Assembly (NCBI GenBank): GCA_963663605.2
Contig: CAXXVF010000001.1
Coordinates: forward strand, 1 to 64,000
Length of the DNA: 64,000 nucleotides
Reading direction: 5' to 3'
Source: Sporobacter sp963663605
GTDB taxonomy: Bacteria; Bacillota; Clostridia; Oscillospirales; Oscillospiraceae
The translations under genes were made by a program, and so were the position numbers. The number at the start of each line of letters is the position of its first letter. Positions within the stretch are counted from its first letter, which is position 1. The notes below the pieces were generated by a model, which worked only from the letters and a program-made list of their open reading frames with translations, had not been told where the DNA came from and searched no databases. Shown here piece by piece: positions 24,910 through 33,270 of this stretch.

Positions 24910-25031
24910 TTGTTATGTTTTGCGAACAGGTCGGGATGGTGCTTTTATGAAACGTACAGGTCAAAATACAGGTCAAGATAACAATGAGATAATATAGAAT
25001 TCTTATTATTTCTACTAAGTTGAAGATAATA

Positions 25032-25059
25032 TTGATTCTTTGCCACAATTTGATATAAT
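25032..25059 (+). promoter_or_regulatory. Promoter of the Abi_2 gene
   Basis: TTGATT (25032-25037) and TATAAT (25054-25059) are 16 bp apart. Transcription near 25066 leaves about 30 nt before the ATG at 25097 and excludes the earlier in-frame TTG and GTG codons. Confidence 0.6.
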
Positions 25060-25096
25060 TGTGAAAAAGAACAAAAATGTTGCGGGTCGTGAGGAT

Positions 25097-26059
25097 ATGG
25101 ATATTCTTTATAAACCAAGATTGAGCATTACTGAACAGATTCATCACATGAAAAGCAAAAATATAAAATTCACTATTATAACTGAAGACGAGGCCGCTTC
25201 GTATTTAGAGAATAGTACGTACTATTTTAAGATTAAGGCATATGCTAAGCTATATGATAAGTACGAAAGTACAGAAAAGAGAGGTCAATATGTTGACCTA
25301 GAATTTGCATACTTATACGACCTTTCGAATATTGATGCTCATTTTAGAAAATCAATCCTTATGATCGCTCTCGACATTGAGCACTATTTAAAGGCTACTT
25401 TATTACGCGAATTTAATAAAACAGGAGACGATGGATACAGTATTGTAAAGGAGTTTTTAAGCTTAAATCCAGATCATTTTGAGAAGGAATTCACTTCAAA
25501 CAAATCCGGTAAAGCATGCAGTAATTTGATTAACAAATATGAGAATAGATTTGCGATGTGGAACATTGTCGAAGTATTAAGTTTTAACGATTTTCATGAA
25601 CTATACCGACAGTTTTATATAAAACATGGGAAGCAGCTTTGTGGAAAACCTACTGGGCCATATACATTTCTCATTAATCCGGTCAGAATGTTACGAAACG
25701 CGGCAGCTCATAATAATTGCCTTATAAACAGCCTGAAATTACCGTATGTATCGGAAGACAAGTTTAATAATAATCCCGAAGTATCGTCTTTCTTTGGACA
25801 GCATGGGATTAAAAATCGTTCTTTAAATACAAATATGAGTAAGCCATTGGTGCATGATTTTTGCGTTATGCTACATCTTTATTATCAGATTGCACCTAAA
25901 AATGCAAAAGCACATACTTTTTATGATTTACGGGAGCTGTTTGAAAATCGTTTTAAACGCAATAAAGAATATTACCAGAATAAGAACACAACACTATTAT
26001 CGGCATATGATTTCACGAAAAAGGTAATTAATATGTATTGTTCATTGTTGAACATCTAA
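25097..26059 (+). CDS. Abi_2 family (AbiD/AbiF) abortive-infection HEPN protein
   Basis: 320 residues. The N terminus (YKPRLSITEQIHHMKSKNIKF-like: KPxLSIxEQI...LKS) and the YYFKIKAYAKLY segment are the Abi_2 (PF07751) signature. RNAAAH at 200-205 is the R-x4-H motif of HEPN ribonucleases (Arg200, His205). Proteins of this type cut RNA and stop growth on phage infection. The coding sequence is markedly AT-rich with many AAA, AAT and ATT codons, unlike its GC-richer neighbours, which points to transfer. GAGG lies only 2 nt before ATG 25097, so translation may be weak, as suits a toxin. A small RNA gene with its own promoter follows 84 bp downstream. Confidence 0.88.
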   Translation: MDILYKPRLSITEQIHHMKSKNIKFTIITEDEAASYLENSTYYFKIKAYAKLYDKYESTEKRGQYVDLEFAYLYDLSNIDAHFRKSILMIALDIEHYLKATLLREFNKTGDDGYSIVKEFLSLNPDHFEKEFTSNKSGKACSNLINKYENRFAMWNIVEVLSFNDFHELYRQFYIKHGKQLCGKPTGPYTFLINPVRMLRNAAAHNNCLINSLKLPYVSEDKFNNNPEVSSFFGQHGIKNRSLNTNMSKPLVHDFCVMLHLYYQIAPKNAKAHTFYDLRELFENRFKRNKEYYQNKNTTLLSAYDFTKKVINMYCSLLNI

Positions 26060-26107
26060 AATCCTATAAATATTTCCACTTATGTGAAATATTTTACGTC
26101 AAAAATG

Positions 26108-26136
26108 TTGACATTTATTACTTAAATGCGTATACT
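26108..26136 (+). promoter_or_regulatory. Consensus promoter of the Abi-associated RNA
   Basis: TTGACA (26108-26113) and TATACT (26131-26136) are separated by 17 bp, one of the strongest promoters in the window. No ORF follows before the terminator. Confidence 0.85.
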
Positions 26137-26142
26137 AACGGT

Positions 26143-26254
26143 GTAGCATAAAAACGTGAAAACGTTTTTAGTGGATCGGTGCCTGCACTGGTCCTATTTT
26201 TTCGATAATTTAGCACCCTCGCCCGGCTTGAAGCCGGTGCGAGGGTGCTTTTTT
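26143..26254 (+). ncRNA. Small structured RNA paired with the Abi_2 gene (abiF-RNA-like)
   Basis: About 112 nt from the predicted start to the T-run. Hairpin 1: TAAAAACG/CGTTTTTA (26149-26156, 26163-26170) with loop TGAAAA. Hairpin 2: GGATC/GGTCC closing an inner GTG/CAC (about 26173-26194). A single-stranded stretch CTATTTTTTCGATAATTTA follows, then the terminator hairpin. It has no plausible ORF. From memory, a conserved RNA named the abiF motif lies next to genes of this protein family and acts as an RNA antitoxin; I infer the same role here, but could not compare against the covariance model. Confidence 0.7.
26213..26254 (+). terminator. Strong terminator of the Abi-associated RNA
   Basis: GCACCCTCGC/GCGAGGGTGC (26213-26222, 26239-26248) encloses CCGGCTT-GA-AGCCGG, followed by six Ts. 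Confidence 0.93.
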
Positions 26255-26360
26255 GTTGAATATTTCATATTTGCATATCAATGGCGTTTCAATAGGAGTT
26301 TTAACTTGCCCGTTGCGCATGCATACCGCCTGCGCTAAAGGTTTTGCCGGAGTATCGATT

Positions 26361-28238
26361 TTACCAGCTGCCACCGCCGCCACCGCCGCCGCCGCCGCCG
26401 GAAAACCCGCCGCCGGAGAACCCGCTGCCGCCTCCGCCGGAGGAAGACGGGCGTGAGGCCATCGTTGACTGCACTGCGTTCATCGAGTGATTGAGGTCGT
26501 TCATGAACACAACCGGGTAGAACATGCCGGTATGGCCGAAGTACCAATCCGGAGGCTGTATGGCGATCGTTTCGAACTTCTTTGCCCATTTGTCCGATAC
26601 GTTCAGTACCCAGGCGTAGGGCAGGATATTGTAGAAATAAGCGGGATCCTGTTCGACCAGGGCGACCAGTTTGTCGCGCTCGGCAAGCACCAGGAAATCA
26701 CGGAAACCGTCGATTTTCCCCATCCATTCCATGCCCTTGGGCGTACGCTTGTCGATGAACGCCGCGATGAGGCCCAGCAGCACCGTTGCGAGTACCGTAA
26801 ACCACGGCAGCCCCGGCACATACACCATGTCAACAGTGAACAAAAGAAAAAACATCATGGCCAGCATGCTAAGAAGCAGTCCCGCAATAAGCTTGACGAC
26901 GCGGCTGACGCGTCCCTTGCCACGCCATCCGCGAAGCGTACGGACGATCATATAAACAGGCCACATAATTAATATGCCTAACCCCACCGCCACGAGCAGC
27001 GACGTCAGGAGACCCGCACCATCGCGGTAATTGGTCAGTATCAGCGTGACCATGACCGGCAGCGCCGCCACAATACTCATGACTGGACGCAGCTTTTTGG
27101 AGGCCTTTGTGAACACGCGGCGCTTGTTGCTGTCAAAAGATTTGAGAATCTTCTTTTTAGTGCTGTCAACCGTCGTATAAAACGCGTTTTTCAGGCTGGA
27201 AGACGTAACGGTTGATCCGGCGTTAAAGAGTTTAGTGAACATATGCTTTTCAAAGCTCTTGACGCCGGCGTCCATATCGCGGAGCTTGTGCAGATTGAAG
27301 GTCGAACGGCCGGTGTCTTCGATCGACAGGTATCCATGGTGCGCCCAGTAAATAATGAGCGATACGACATCGCGGTTGTCCACCACGCCGTCTATTATGT
27401 ATCCCACCTCGGAGGGGGTCAGGCCGTCGGGCGCGTAAAATTCAACGGTCTTGATGATTTTTTTATCCCGGCCAAACAGGAGAAACACCACGAAGGCCAG
27501 CAATACAAGCACGGCGATGCCGATAAGCAGCGCTATATCCACAGTGCCCTGAAAGGGGATGTCAAAATAGCCCTGCGGCAGCTGCATGCGCATCGTCAGG
27601 CTTTCATAGTTGTAAAGCTCCTGATTGAGCTCGCCGGTGATCGTTTTGCCGTTCACGCGGAAGGTCAGAGATAACGGATCATAACCGGAACTGCCGTAGG
27701 AGCCGACCGAGAAGCCCAGCGTATCGGGATCGAAGCTTTTCGGCAGCGTTACAGAGAATGAGACATGGTCGATCGTCGTGTCCCAATCGTTGCCAATGAG
27801 ATTATAATAGACCTCGTCGGCCTCCGGCAGGCCGTCGTCGTAGAACTGGATGCTGTAGGAAATGCGATAGATTTGCGTACCGTCCACGAACTGATTGGCG
27901 TCTCCGATCTGGATAACGACGTAGCCGCCGCTCTTGCTGACGGAATAGTTATTGCCGTCAACGGCGATATTGGTGATTTTGGCGCGCCAGTTCGTATTGC
28001 CGTCCTCCTCCGCGTCGCGCAGCCATTTGCCCGTATAGGGGATGCTGCGGTAGATGCCGTGCCGGGGTTCGGTGAAACTGACCTTGATGACCTCGGTTAC
28101 GTTATAGACGTTGCCCTCGGTGATATTGACGTCAATATTGTAATCGGAGATCGTGAAATACTCCATAGCCGTGGCTGAACCGGCGGTCAGCGCCGCAATG
28201 AGCACGACAAAGATGAGAATTCCAAGAAGTTTCTTCAT
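26361..28238 (-). CDS. DUF2207 membrane protein with Gly-rich tail
   Basis: 625 residues. A signal peptide (1-24) is followed by an extracellular DUF2207 domain (about 28-210; the segment FTEPRHGIYRSIPYTGK is typical), a membrane helix near 235-255, a cytoplasmic domain, two more hydrophobic pairs (about 390-470) and a C-terminal glycine-rich tail containing GGGGSGFSGGG and a run of ten glycines before SW. Function unknown, though the family is constantly paired with LemA. Here LemA lies directly upstream, separated by a hairpin that may lower DUF2207 expression. Confidence 0.87.
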   Translation of the reverse strand: MKKLLGILIFVVLIAALTAGSATAMEYFTISDYNIDVNITEGNVYNVTEVIKVSFTEPRHGIYRSIPYTGKWLRDAEEDGNTNWRAKITNIAVDGNNYSVSKSGGYVVIQIGDANQFVDGTQIYRISYSIQFYDDGLPEADEVYYNLIGNDWDTTIDHVSFSVTLPKSFDPDTLGFSVGSYGSSGYDPLSLTFRVNGKTITGELNQELYNYESLTMRMQLPQGYFDIPFQGTVDIALLIGIAVLVLLAFVVFLLFGRDKKIIKTVEFYAPDGLTPSEVGYIIDGVVDNRDVVSLIIYWAHHGYLSIEDTGRSTFNLHKLRDMDAGVKSFEKHMFTKLFNAGSTVTSSSLKNAFYTTVDSTKKKILKSFDSNKRRVFTKASKKLRPVMSIVAALPVMVTLILTNYRDGAGLLTSLLVAVGLGILIMWPVYMIVRTLRGWRGKGRVSRVVKLIAGLLLSMLAMMFFLLFTVDMVYVPGLPWFTVLATVLLGLIAAFIDKRTPKGMEWMGKIDGFRDFLVLAERDKLVALVEQDPAYFYNILPYAWVLNVSDKWAKKFETIAIQPPDWYFGHTGMFYPVVFMNDLNHSMNAVQSTMASRPSSSGGGGSGFSGGGFSGGGGGGGGGGSW

Positions 28239-28273
28239 ATATATTCATGCCTCCTGTCAACCGTCTGCCGTCT

Positions 28274-28327
28274 AAAATAAAAAGGATAGCACCGGCAGAA
28301 ATAATATCTTGACTCCATGCTATCCTT
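28274..28327 (-). terminator. Attenuating terminator between lemA and DUF2207 genes
   Basis: On the minus strand AAGGATAGCA and TGCTATCCTT form a 10-bp stem with a 26-nt loop followed by TTTATTTT. Placed inside the operon, it would partly end transcripts after lemA. Confidence 0.65.
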
Positions 28328-28347
28328 CGGTATTATTTGCGCCGGTC

Positions 28348-28896
28348 TTAAAACTGAACCTTGACGTTCTGCCGCTCGGCGTCTTCGATCTCGAACATCT
28401 GTTTCTTTTCCAAATGCATCATGTTTGCCACGATAACGCTGGGGAAACGCTCGCGGGCGATATTGAACTCGCGGATGACGGCGTTGTAGTATTTCCTGGC
28501 ATTCGTAATATCGTTTTCGATTCCGGAGAGCTGGCCCTGCAGGTCCAGAAAATTCTGATTGGCCTTTAGGTCGGGATAATTTTCCGCCAGCGCAAACAGC
28601 GACTTCAGCGTGCCGGTCAGCATGTTTTCGCCCTGCGCCCGTTCCTCAAGCGACTGGGCGCCCATGGCCTTATTGCGGGCGTTGACGATATTTTCGAAGG
28701 TCGAACTTTCGTGACTGGCATAGCCTTTCACGGTCTCCACGAGATTGGGCACGAGATCATAGCGTTTTTTAAGGTAGACATCCATCGTTGAGAAAGCTTC
28801 CTCGATGCGGTTGCGCAGCGATACAAAGCGGTTATATGAGCCGATGAACCAGATCACGATGATCAATACGACGACTCCGGCGATGATCCAAGCCAT
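28348..28896 (-). CDS. lemA: LemA family protein
   Basis: 182 residues. An N-terminal membrane helix (MAWIIAGVVVLIIVIWFIG) is followed by a helical bundle with SLRNRIEEAFSTMDVYLKKR and YDLVPNLVETVKGYA, hallmarks of LemA. The family has a membrane anchor and an unknown role, possibly in envelope protein quality or signalling. Start ATG 28896 is preferred because the membrane helix begins there; an ATG at 28917 is in frame. It precedes the DUF2207 gene, its standard partner. Confidence 0.88.
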   Translation of the reverse strand: MAWIIAGVVVLIIVIWFIGSYNRFVSLRNRIEEAFSTMDVYLKKRYDLVPNLVETVKGYASHESSTFENIVNARNKAMGAQSLEERAQGENMLTGTLKSLFALAENYPDLKANQNFLDLQGQLSGIENDITNARKYYNAVIREFNIARERFPSVIVANMMHLEKKQMFEIEDAERQNVKVQF

Positions 28897-28981
28897 GCAG
28901 TTACACGCCCTTCCCAATAATTATGTAATTAATATTATCAACAGTTGCTGTTTGTGTCAACATTTGCCGGGCTGTAAGCAG

Positions 28982-30172
28982 CTAAACATTTTGATGCGGC
29001 TGGAGCGGGCGTTCCGTCTCTAACGGAATGCCGTTGATTTCGGCGTCGTCGCCCAGCTCAATCTCCAGGCATTTTCTGCCCCGTGCGTTAATGATCTGCC
29101 GGACGGTGCTTAAATCCTCCAAATTGACATTGATATCGGCTACACTGCTGTTTATCCGCATGGAACATGTATTGCCGCCGGTGAGATTTGCGGCTTTAAA
29201 TTCAAAACCCTTTTCAGCGGCCTGATGAAACGCGTCGTCGAAGCCGTTCAGGTCACGGATGCCGCTCTCCTCAAATATGTTCCTGACTTCAACGGCGCCC
29301 AGAGCGACCGGTTCGTCATCCTCCGCATATGTTTCGAGCTTCTCATTGACCGCGTCGTAGATGTTTTTCAAAATCTCCGGCTTGATCTTATCCCCGCACA
29401 CGCGACGCAGTATCTCCTCAAAACGCTCCTTCTCTTCCTTGGCAGTCAGTTCGTAGCGGCAGTTGAGGACGTTCTCCAGGAAGCTTTCGTTACGTATGTT
29501 TGCTTTTGCCGTATAATACAGCAGCTTGTTTACATCCGAACCGAAATCACCGATGGCCGGATACACGAAGCCCTCAAGCGGCGCGGAAAAACTGATTTCC
29601 TTGTCGAGCGAAGAGCTCAGCTCAAACCGTTCCGAAGCCGCGCTGTAATACACGCCGCGTTTCATGTCGTCCGCTTTACTGATGGTACAGAGAACGAACT
29701 TGAAGCCAAAGGAGGTGTCATCAAAACCGTCGAGGGAATCCTCTATGCCTCCTCGGCCCTTCCTGCCTGCCGGTTTATTATACTTGCCTTTTGCAAAGGA
29801 AACGACGATATCATTATCATAGCTGTAATGGTCGGCAAGCTTTTTTAGGAGGGCGTTGCAGCTGTCGACAAAATGGGTTTGCTCCGTGTTCAGGAGCTGT
29901 AGGCATATTGCCTGTCCCGCGTTTTCCTGGATGCTCCCGTCAAAGTCCAGCTCGAAAAGTTTGGAATCGAGTCCGCCGGTTAATATTTTTCTGAAGTTTC
30001 CGAGATGGATTTCCTGTTCGGCCTCACTCTTCATCTCAAATGAGGCGTGCTCAGCATGCAGGATGTTCTGGTTGTCCTTTTTCATGTAAACTATGTACAG
30101 TTCACTGATTTTCAGGCAATAGCTGTCGGTTTTGAATTGCCTCCGAAACGCTGATAAATCTTTTTTATTCAT
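28982..30172 (-). CDS. DUF4317 family protein
   Basis: 396 residues, beginning MNKKDLSAFRRQFK, the standard DUF4317 start. No membrane segment or catalytic motif is visible; the C-terminal third (NVNLEDLSTVRQIINARGRK) may be an RNA- or protein-binding domain. The family is widespread in Clostridia and uncharacterised. ATG 30172 follows AGGAG by 10 nt; an upstream in-frame start at 30196 overlaps that site. It is monocistronic. Confidence 0.83.
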   Translation of the reverse strand: MNKKDLSAFRRQFKTDSYCLKISELYIVYMKKDNQNILHAEHASFEMKSEAEQEIHLGNFRKILTGGLDSKLFELDFDGSIQENAGQAICLQLLNTEQTHFVDSCNALLKKLADHYSYDNDIVVSFAKGKYNKPAGRKGRGGIEDSLDGFDDTSFGFKFVLCTISKADDMKRGVYYSAASERFELSSSLDKEISFSAPLEGFVYPAIGDFGSDVNKLLYYTAKANIRNESFLENVLNCRYELTAKEEKERFEEILRRVCGDKIKPEILKNIYDAVNEKLETYAEDDEPVALGAVEVRNIFEESGIRDLNGFDDAFHQAAEKGFEFKAANLTGGNTCSMRINSSVADINVNLEDLSTVRQIINARGRKCLEIELGDDAEINGIPLETERPLQPHQNV

Positions 30173-30324
30173 GAATGATGTATCTCCTAACTGCATTTAG
30201 TGTCAGATGATTATATTACTATTTTTTGCTGTCAGTATCAAGAATCACCATCGATTTAAACAAGATATTTTGTGTTTTTTTCACGAATTCACTCTGGATT
30301 CATCTATATTTAGATTAATGGGTG

Positions 30325-30333
30325 TGGTATAAT
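30325..30333 (+). promoter_or_regulatory. Extended -10 promoter of the reductase gene
   Basis: TGGTATAAT (30325-30333) is an extended -10 with no clear -35 box, 39 bp before the start codon. Confidence 0.45.
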
Positions 30334-30372
30334 CACAGTATAAATCGCTCAGGCAAAGGAGACGGAAAACAG

Positions 30373-31332
30373 ATGAAGGTACTCATCGTCGGATGCGGGG
30401 CCGTGGGGCTGTCGCTGGCGTCCGCGCTTTATACAGCCAACGCCGACGTGGACATAGTGGCCAGAGGCAAAACAGCACAGGCCGTCCGGGAAAACGGCAT
30501 TGAGCGGCTGGGGATATTGGGACAGGCGGTTGTGCGGCCGGATAGAATCCGCATTTTCGATACAATCGAGAACGCCCAAGGCGGCTATGACTTCGTTATT
30601 GTCAGCACGAAAACAACGGCTAACGCCGACATAGCAGAGCGCCTTTCAAACAGGGGAAACGACATTCTGAGCACCGGCGGACGTATCGTACTATATCAAA
30701 ACGGTTACGGAAATGAGCAGGCCTATACGAAAGCTTTTGACACAAGCCGGATCTATCATGCCAGTTTTGCCATAGGCTTTAAACGCCCGAAGCCCTATAT
30801 CAGCGAAGTGACGGTCATGACGGCGCCGATATCGATCGGGAGTATTTTCGGCTGCCCGGCCAATGCGTGTAAAGAGCTTTCCGAAGCGATCGATCAGGGC
30901 GGTATACCCTGCGGATTGACGAACGAAATAGATAAAACACTTTGGGCAAAACTGCTGTATAACTGTACGCTCAACCCGCTCAGCGCGATACTGGGGACCA
31001 ATTACGGCGGGCTTATCCGAAGCGAAAGCTCCATTTCTCTTATGGAGGGCATAATTGCCGAGGTTTTTACGGTCATGCACGCAGCCGGACATGAAACCTT
31101 CTGGCAGGATGCCGGGGCGTACAGGAAGGATTTCTTTGAAAAAATACTGCCGCCCACCTATGGGCACCGCTCCTCAACCTTACAGGATATCGAGCGCAAA
31201 GTCCCGACCGAAATAGACAGTCTGAACGGCGTGATCGTAAAAATGGGAGAACGGCTGGATATAAAGACGCCGCGGAACAAAGTGATTACGCAGATTACTA
31301 AAACGATGGAAGACCTTTATGATATACAGTAA
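30373..31332 (+). CDS. Ketopantoate-reductase-like (ApbA/PanE family) oxidoreductase
   Basis: 319 residues. The Rossmann motif VLIVGCGAVGLSLASAL starts at residue 3, STKTTAN near 82 is the family cofactor loop, and the C-terminal ApbA_C domain has LWAKLLYNCTLNPLSAI near 200, which contains the catalytic Lys and Asn, plus the SSTLQDIERKVPTEID segment near 275. The reaction may be NADPH reduction of ketopantoate for pantothenate synthesis, or of another 2-keto acid; panB and panC are absent nearby. AAAGGAGA precedes ATG 30373. Confidence 0.85.
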   Translation: MKVLIVGCGAVGLSLASALYTANADVDIVARGKTAQAVRENGIERLGILGQAVVRPDRIRIFDTIENAQGGYDFVIVSTKTTANADIAERLSNRGNDILSTGGRIVLYQNGYGNEQAYTKAFDTSRIYHASFAIGFKRPKPYISEVTVMTAPISIGSIFGCPANACKELSEAIDQGGIPCGLTNEIDKTLWAKLLYNCTLNPLSAILGTNYGGLIRSESSISLMEGIIAEVFTVMHAAGHETFWQDAGAYRKDFFEKILPPTYGHRSSTLQDIERKVPTEIDSLNGVIVKMGERLDIKTPRNKVITQITKTMEDLYDIQ

Positions 31333-31379
31333 TCTGCTGCTGTCAGCCCGGAGCAGGAAAACGGAAGGCGTTTGAAAAA

Positions 31380-32318
31380 TCAGCCCACGCACTCCTCCGG
31401 TTTTTTATCTGACCGAATACCTTTGAAGACAGGCTGGCGCATATAGCCTGTCTTTGTCTTGTTCATATATTGAACCGTGCACACAAGCGCCGGCTTGAGC
31501 CAGACCGCATTTTCAATACCTGACGGCGTGATTTCAACCGGCGGCAGATCCTGGCGCTGCGCTAAACGCATCAGCTTGAAGTCTTTGGTTGAAACGCCCA
31601 GCGTCACACGGCCCTTATAAAAAAGCGCCCGCCCTTTGTATTGGCCGAGTACGACGCTGACGACGTTCTTTTCCTTTTCGATATATCCGCAGACGACGAA
31701 ATCCTCGTCAAGGAGATTTTTGATCTTGATCCAGTCCCTTGTCCGTTTATCGAAGACATATATGCTGTCTTTCCGCTTGGCAACGACACCTTCCAGCCCC
31801 TGTTTTTCGGCGATATGGTAAAAGTCGACGCCGCGCCGTTCGATATAGCGGGATATAGCCAGCCGCGCGTTTTCCCTCACGACGCTTTTAAGCAGTCTTT
31901 TCCGGTTCATCAGGGGCAGCTCCGTCAGGGTTTTTCCGTCTTGATAAAGGATATCGAACGCGACAAAGGACGCGGGGTGCCGCGCGCTTTGCAAGTTGAG
32001 TTTAAAGTCGTTCGTTGTTAATGAGCGCCTTTGCATCTCCCTGAAATCCGGCTTGCCGTCAACGAGCACGACGAGTTCGCCGTCCAAAATACACCGCGCG
32101 TTTACCTGCAGGTGGATATCGGACAGCTCCGGTACTTTGGGAAGCATTTTCATGTTGCGCTTGTTGCGAAGATCGCTTCCGTCCGCCGGGTCCAGATAAG
32201 CGATGCAGCGCTCGCCGTCCAGTTTCAGTTCGAAAATATAGTCCGGGCTGTCAAACGCCGTGCCCGATTCGCCGATCAGCATTGGTTTTATGTTTTTGCG
32301 TTCATAGAGGTTTGTCAT
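31380..32318 (-). CDS. ATP-dependent DNA ligase (stand-alone LigD ligase domain)
   Basis: 312 residues. Motif I is ELKLDGER, with Lys32 as the adenylated lysine; DGELVV near 78, EGVVAKRKDSIY near 180 and WIKIKN near 202 are motifs III-V, and the C-terminal OB-fold follows. No polymerase or phosphoesterase domain is present. It seals breaks in the non-homologous end-joining pathway together with Ku, whose stop codon it overlaps (ATGA). Confidence 0.92.
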   Translation of the reverse strand: MTNLYERKNIKPMLIGESGTAFDSPDYIFELKLDGERCIAYLDPADGSDLRNKRNMKMLPKVPELSDIHLQVNARCILDGELVVLVDGKPDFREMQRRSLTTNDFKLNLQSARHPASFVAFDILYQDGKTLTELPLMNRKRLLKSVVRENARLAISRYIERRGVDFYHIAEKQGLEGVVAKRKDSIYVFDKRTRDWIKIKNLLDEDFVVCGYIEKEKNVVSVVLGQYKGRALFYKGRVTLGVSTKDFKLMRLAQRQDLPPVEITPSGIENAVWLKPALVCTVQYMNKTKTGYMRQPVFKGIRSDKKPEECVG

Positions 32319-33118
32319 GCCATAACCTTGTCCTTTTCAGGCGAGTTGTCCGGCTTGGATGATTGCACTTGTTCGACGCTGGCTTTCAGCGCGTCCATCA
32401 GATTGATGACGTTGCCGTCGCCTTCCGCTTTCGGCGCGACGACTTCCCGGCCGGCGATCTTCGTTTCAATGAGCTCGCGCAGTTTCTCCTGATATTCATC
32501 CTTGTACCGTGCTGCGTCGAACATCGTATCCATTGAGTTTATAAGCGTTTTTGCCATGTCGAGCTCCTGCTTATTCACATCGGGTTTGTTGTAGGATTTG
32601 GGGAGTTTTTTGATATCATCCTGATAATGCATCGTACAGATGAGCAGGCCGTCCTTACGCGGCAGGACCGCCATGAGCGTATCCTTCGCGCCCAGAACCG
32701 TTTTGCCGACGGCTATTTTCTTTTCAGACATCAGGGCTTTGCGCAGCAGTTCAAACGCTTTTTCGCCGCCCGGCTCCGGGATTGCCTGATACGTTTTCTC
32801 GTAATAGACCGGCGAAATTTGATTGAGATTGGCAAAATGCAGGATCTGAATGGATTTTTCCTTCTCCGTCTTTATTTTTTCCAGTTCCTCTTCTGTTACG
32901 ACAACATACCGGTCCTTGTCGTATTCATATCCTTTGACGATATCGGACGATGTGATCTCCCTGCCGCAATGCGCGCAGGTTTTCTTGTACCGGATACGGC
33001 TTTGATCCTCCTTATGCAGCTGATTGAAATGGATGTCGTTGTCCTGTGTGGCCGTATACATCGCAATCGGGATCGCCACGAGCCCGAACGATATGACCGA
33101 TTTATGGGCGACAGCCAT
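32315..33118 (-). CDS. ku: NHEJ DNA-end-binding protein Ku
   Basis: 267 residues. The Ku core begins VAHKSVISFGLVAIPIAMY and has RYKKTCAHCGREI near 48 and KGYEYDKDRYVVVTEEELE. The lysine-rich C-terminal end (SSKPDNSPEKDKVMA) is short. It forms a homodimer that rings DNA ends and recruits the ligase, the next gene, with which it overlaps by four bases. ATG 33118 sits after GGGAGGTG; the open frame to 33190 is not supported. In Bacillus this pair works in spores; whether this organism sporulates cannot be told. Confidence 0.92.
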   Translation of the reverse strand: MAVAHKSVISFGLVAIPIAMYTATQDNDIHFNQLHKEDQSRIRYKKTCAHCGREITSSDIVKGYEYDKDRYVVVTEEELEKIKTEKEKSIQILHFANLNQISPVYYEKTYQAIPEPGGEKAFELLRKALMSEKKIAVGKTVLGAKDTLMAVLPRKDGLLICTMHYQDDIKKLPKSYNKPDVNKQELDMAKTLINSMDTMFDAARYKDEYQEKLRELIETKIAGREVVAPKAEGDGNVINLMDALKASVEQVQSSKPDNSPEKDKVMA

Positions 33119-33158
33119 AAAAGCACCTCCCGTCATGCGTAGTATTTGCAGATAAAGC

Positions 33159-33201
33159 AAAAAAAGCCGCCGAATCAGCATTTTGCTCAAACGACGGCTT
33201 C
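33159..33201 (-). terminator. Terminator of the amidase gene
   Basis: On the minus strand AAGCCGTCG pairs with CGGCGGCTT (one G-T wobble), followed by TTTTT. It separates the amidase transcript from ku. Confidence 0.7.
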
Positions 33202-33270
33202 AGCAAAAAAACACGGTCTTTTGCAGCCGGTTTTCTAGGCTGCATTATCCGCTTGATTGCGGGTTGTTTT

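Noticed and set aside
24893..25147. 84-codon minus-strand frame near the Abi gene
   Set aside because: It crosses the promoter and a terminator-like hairpin and has no SD; AT-rich DNA gives such frames by chance.
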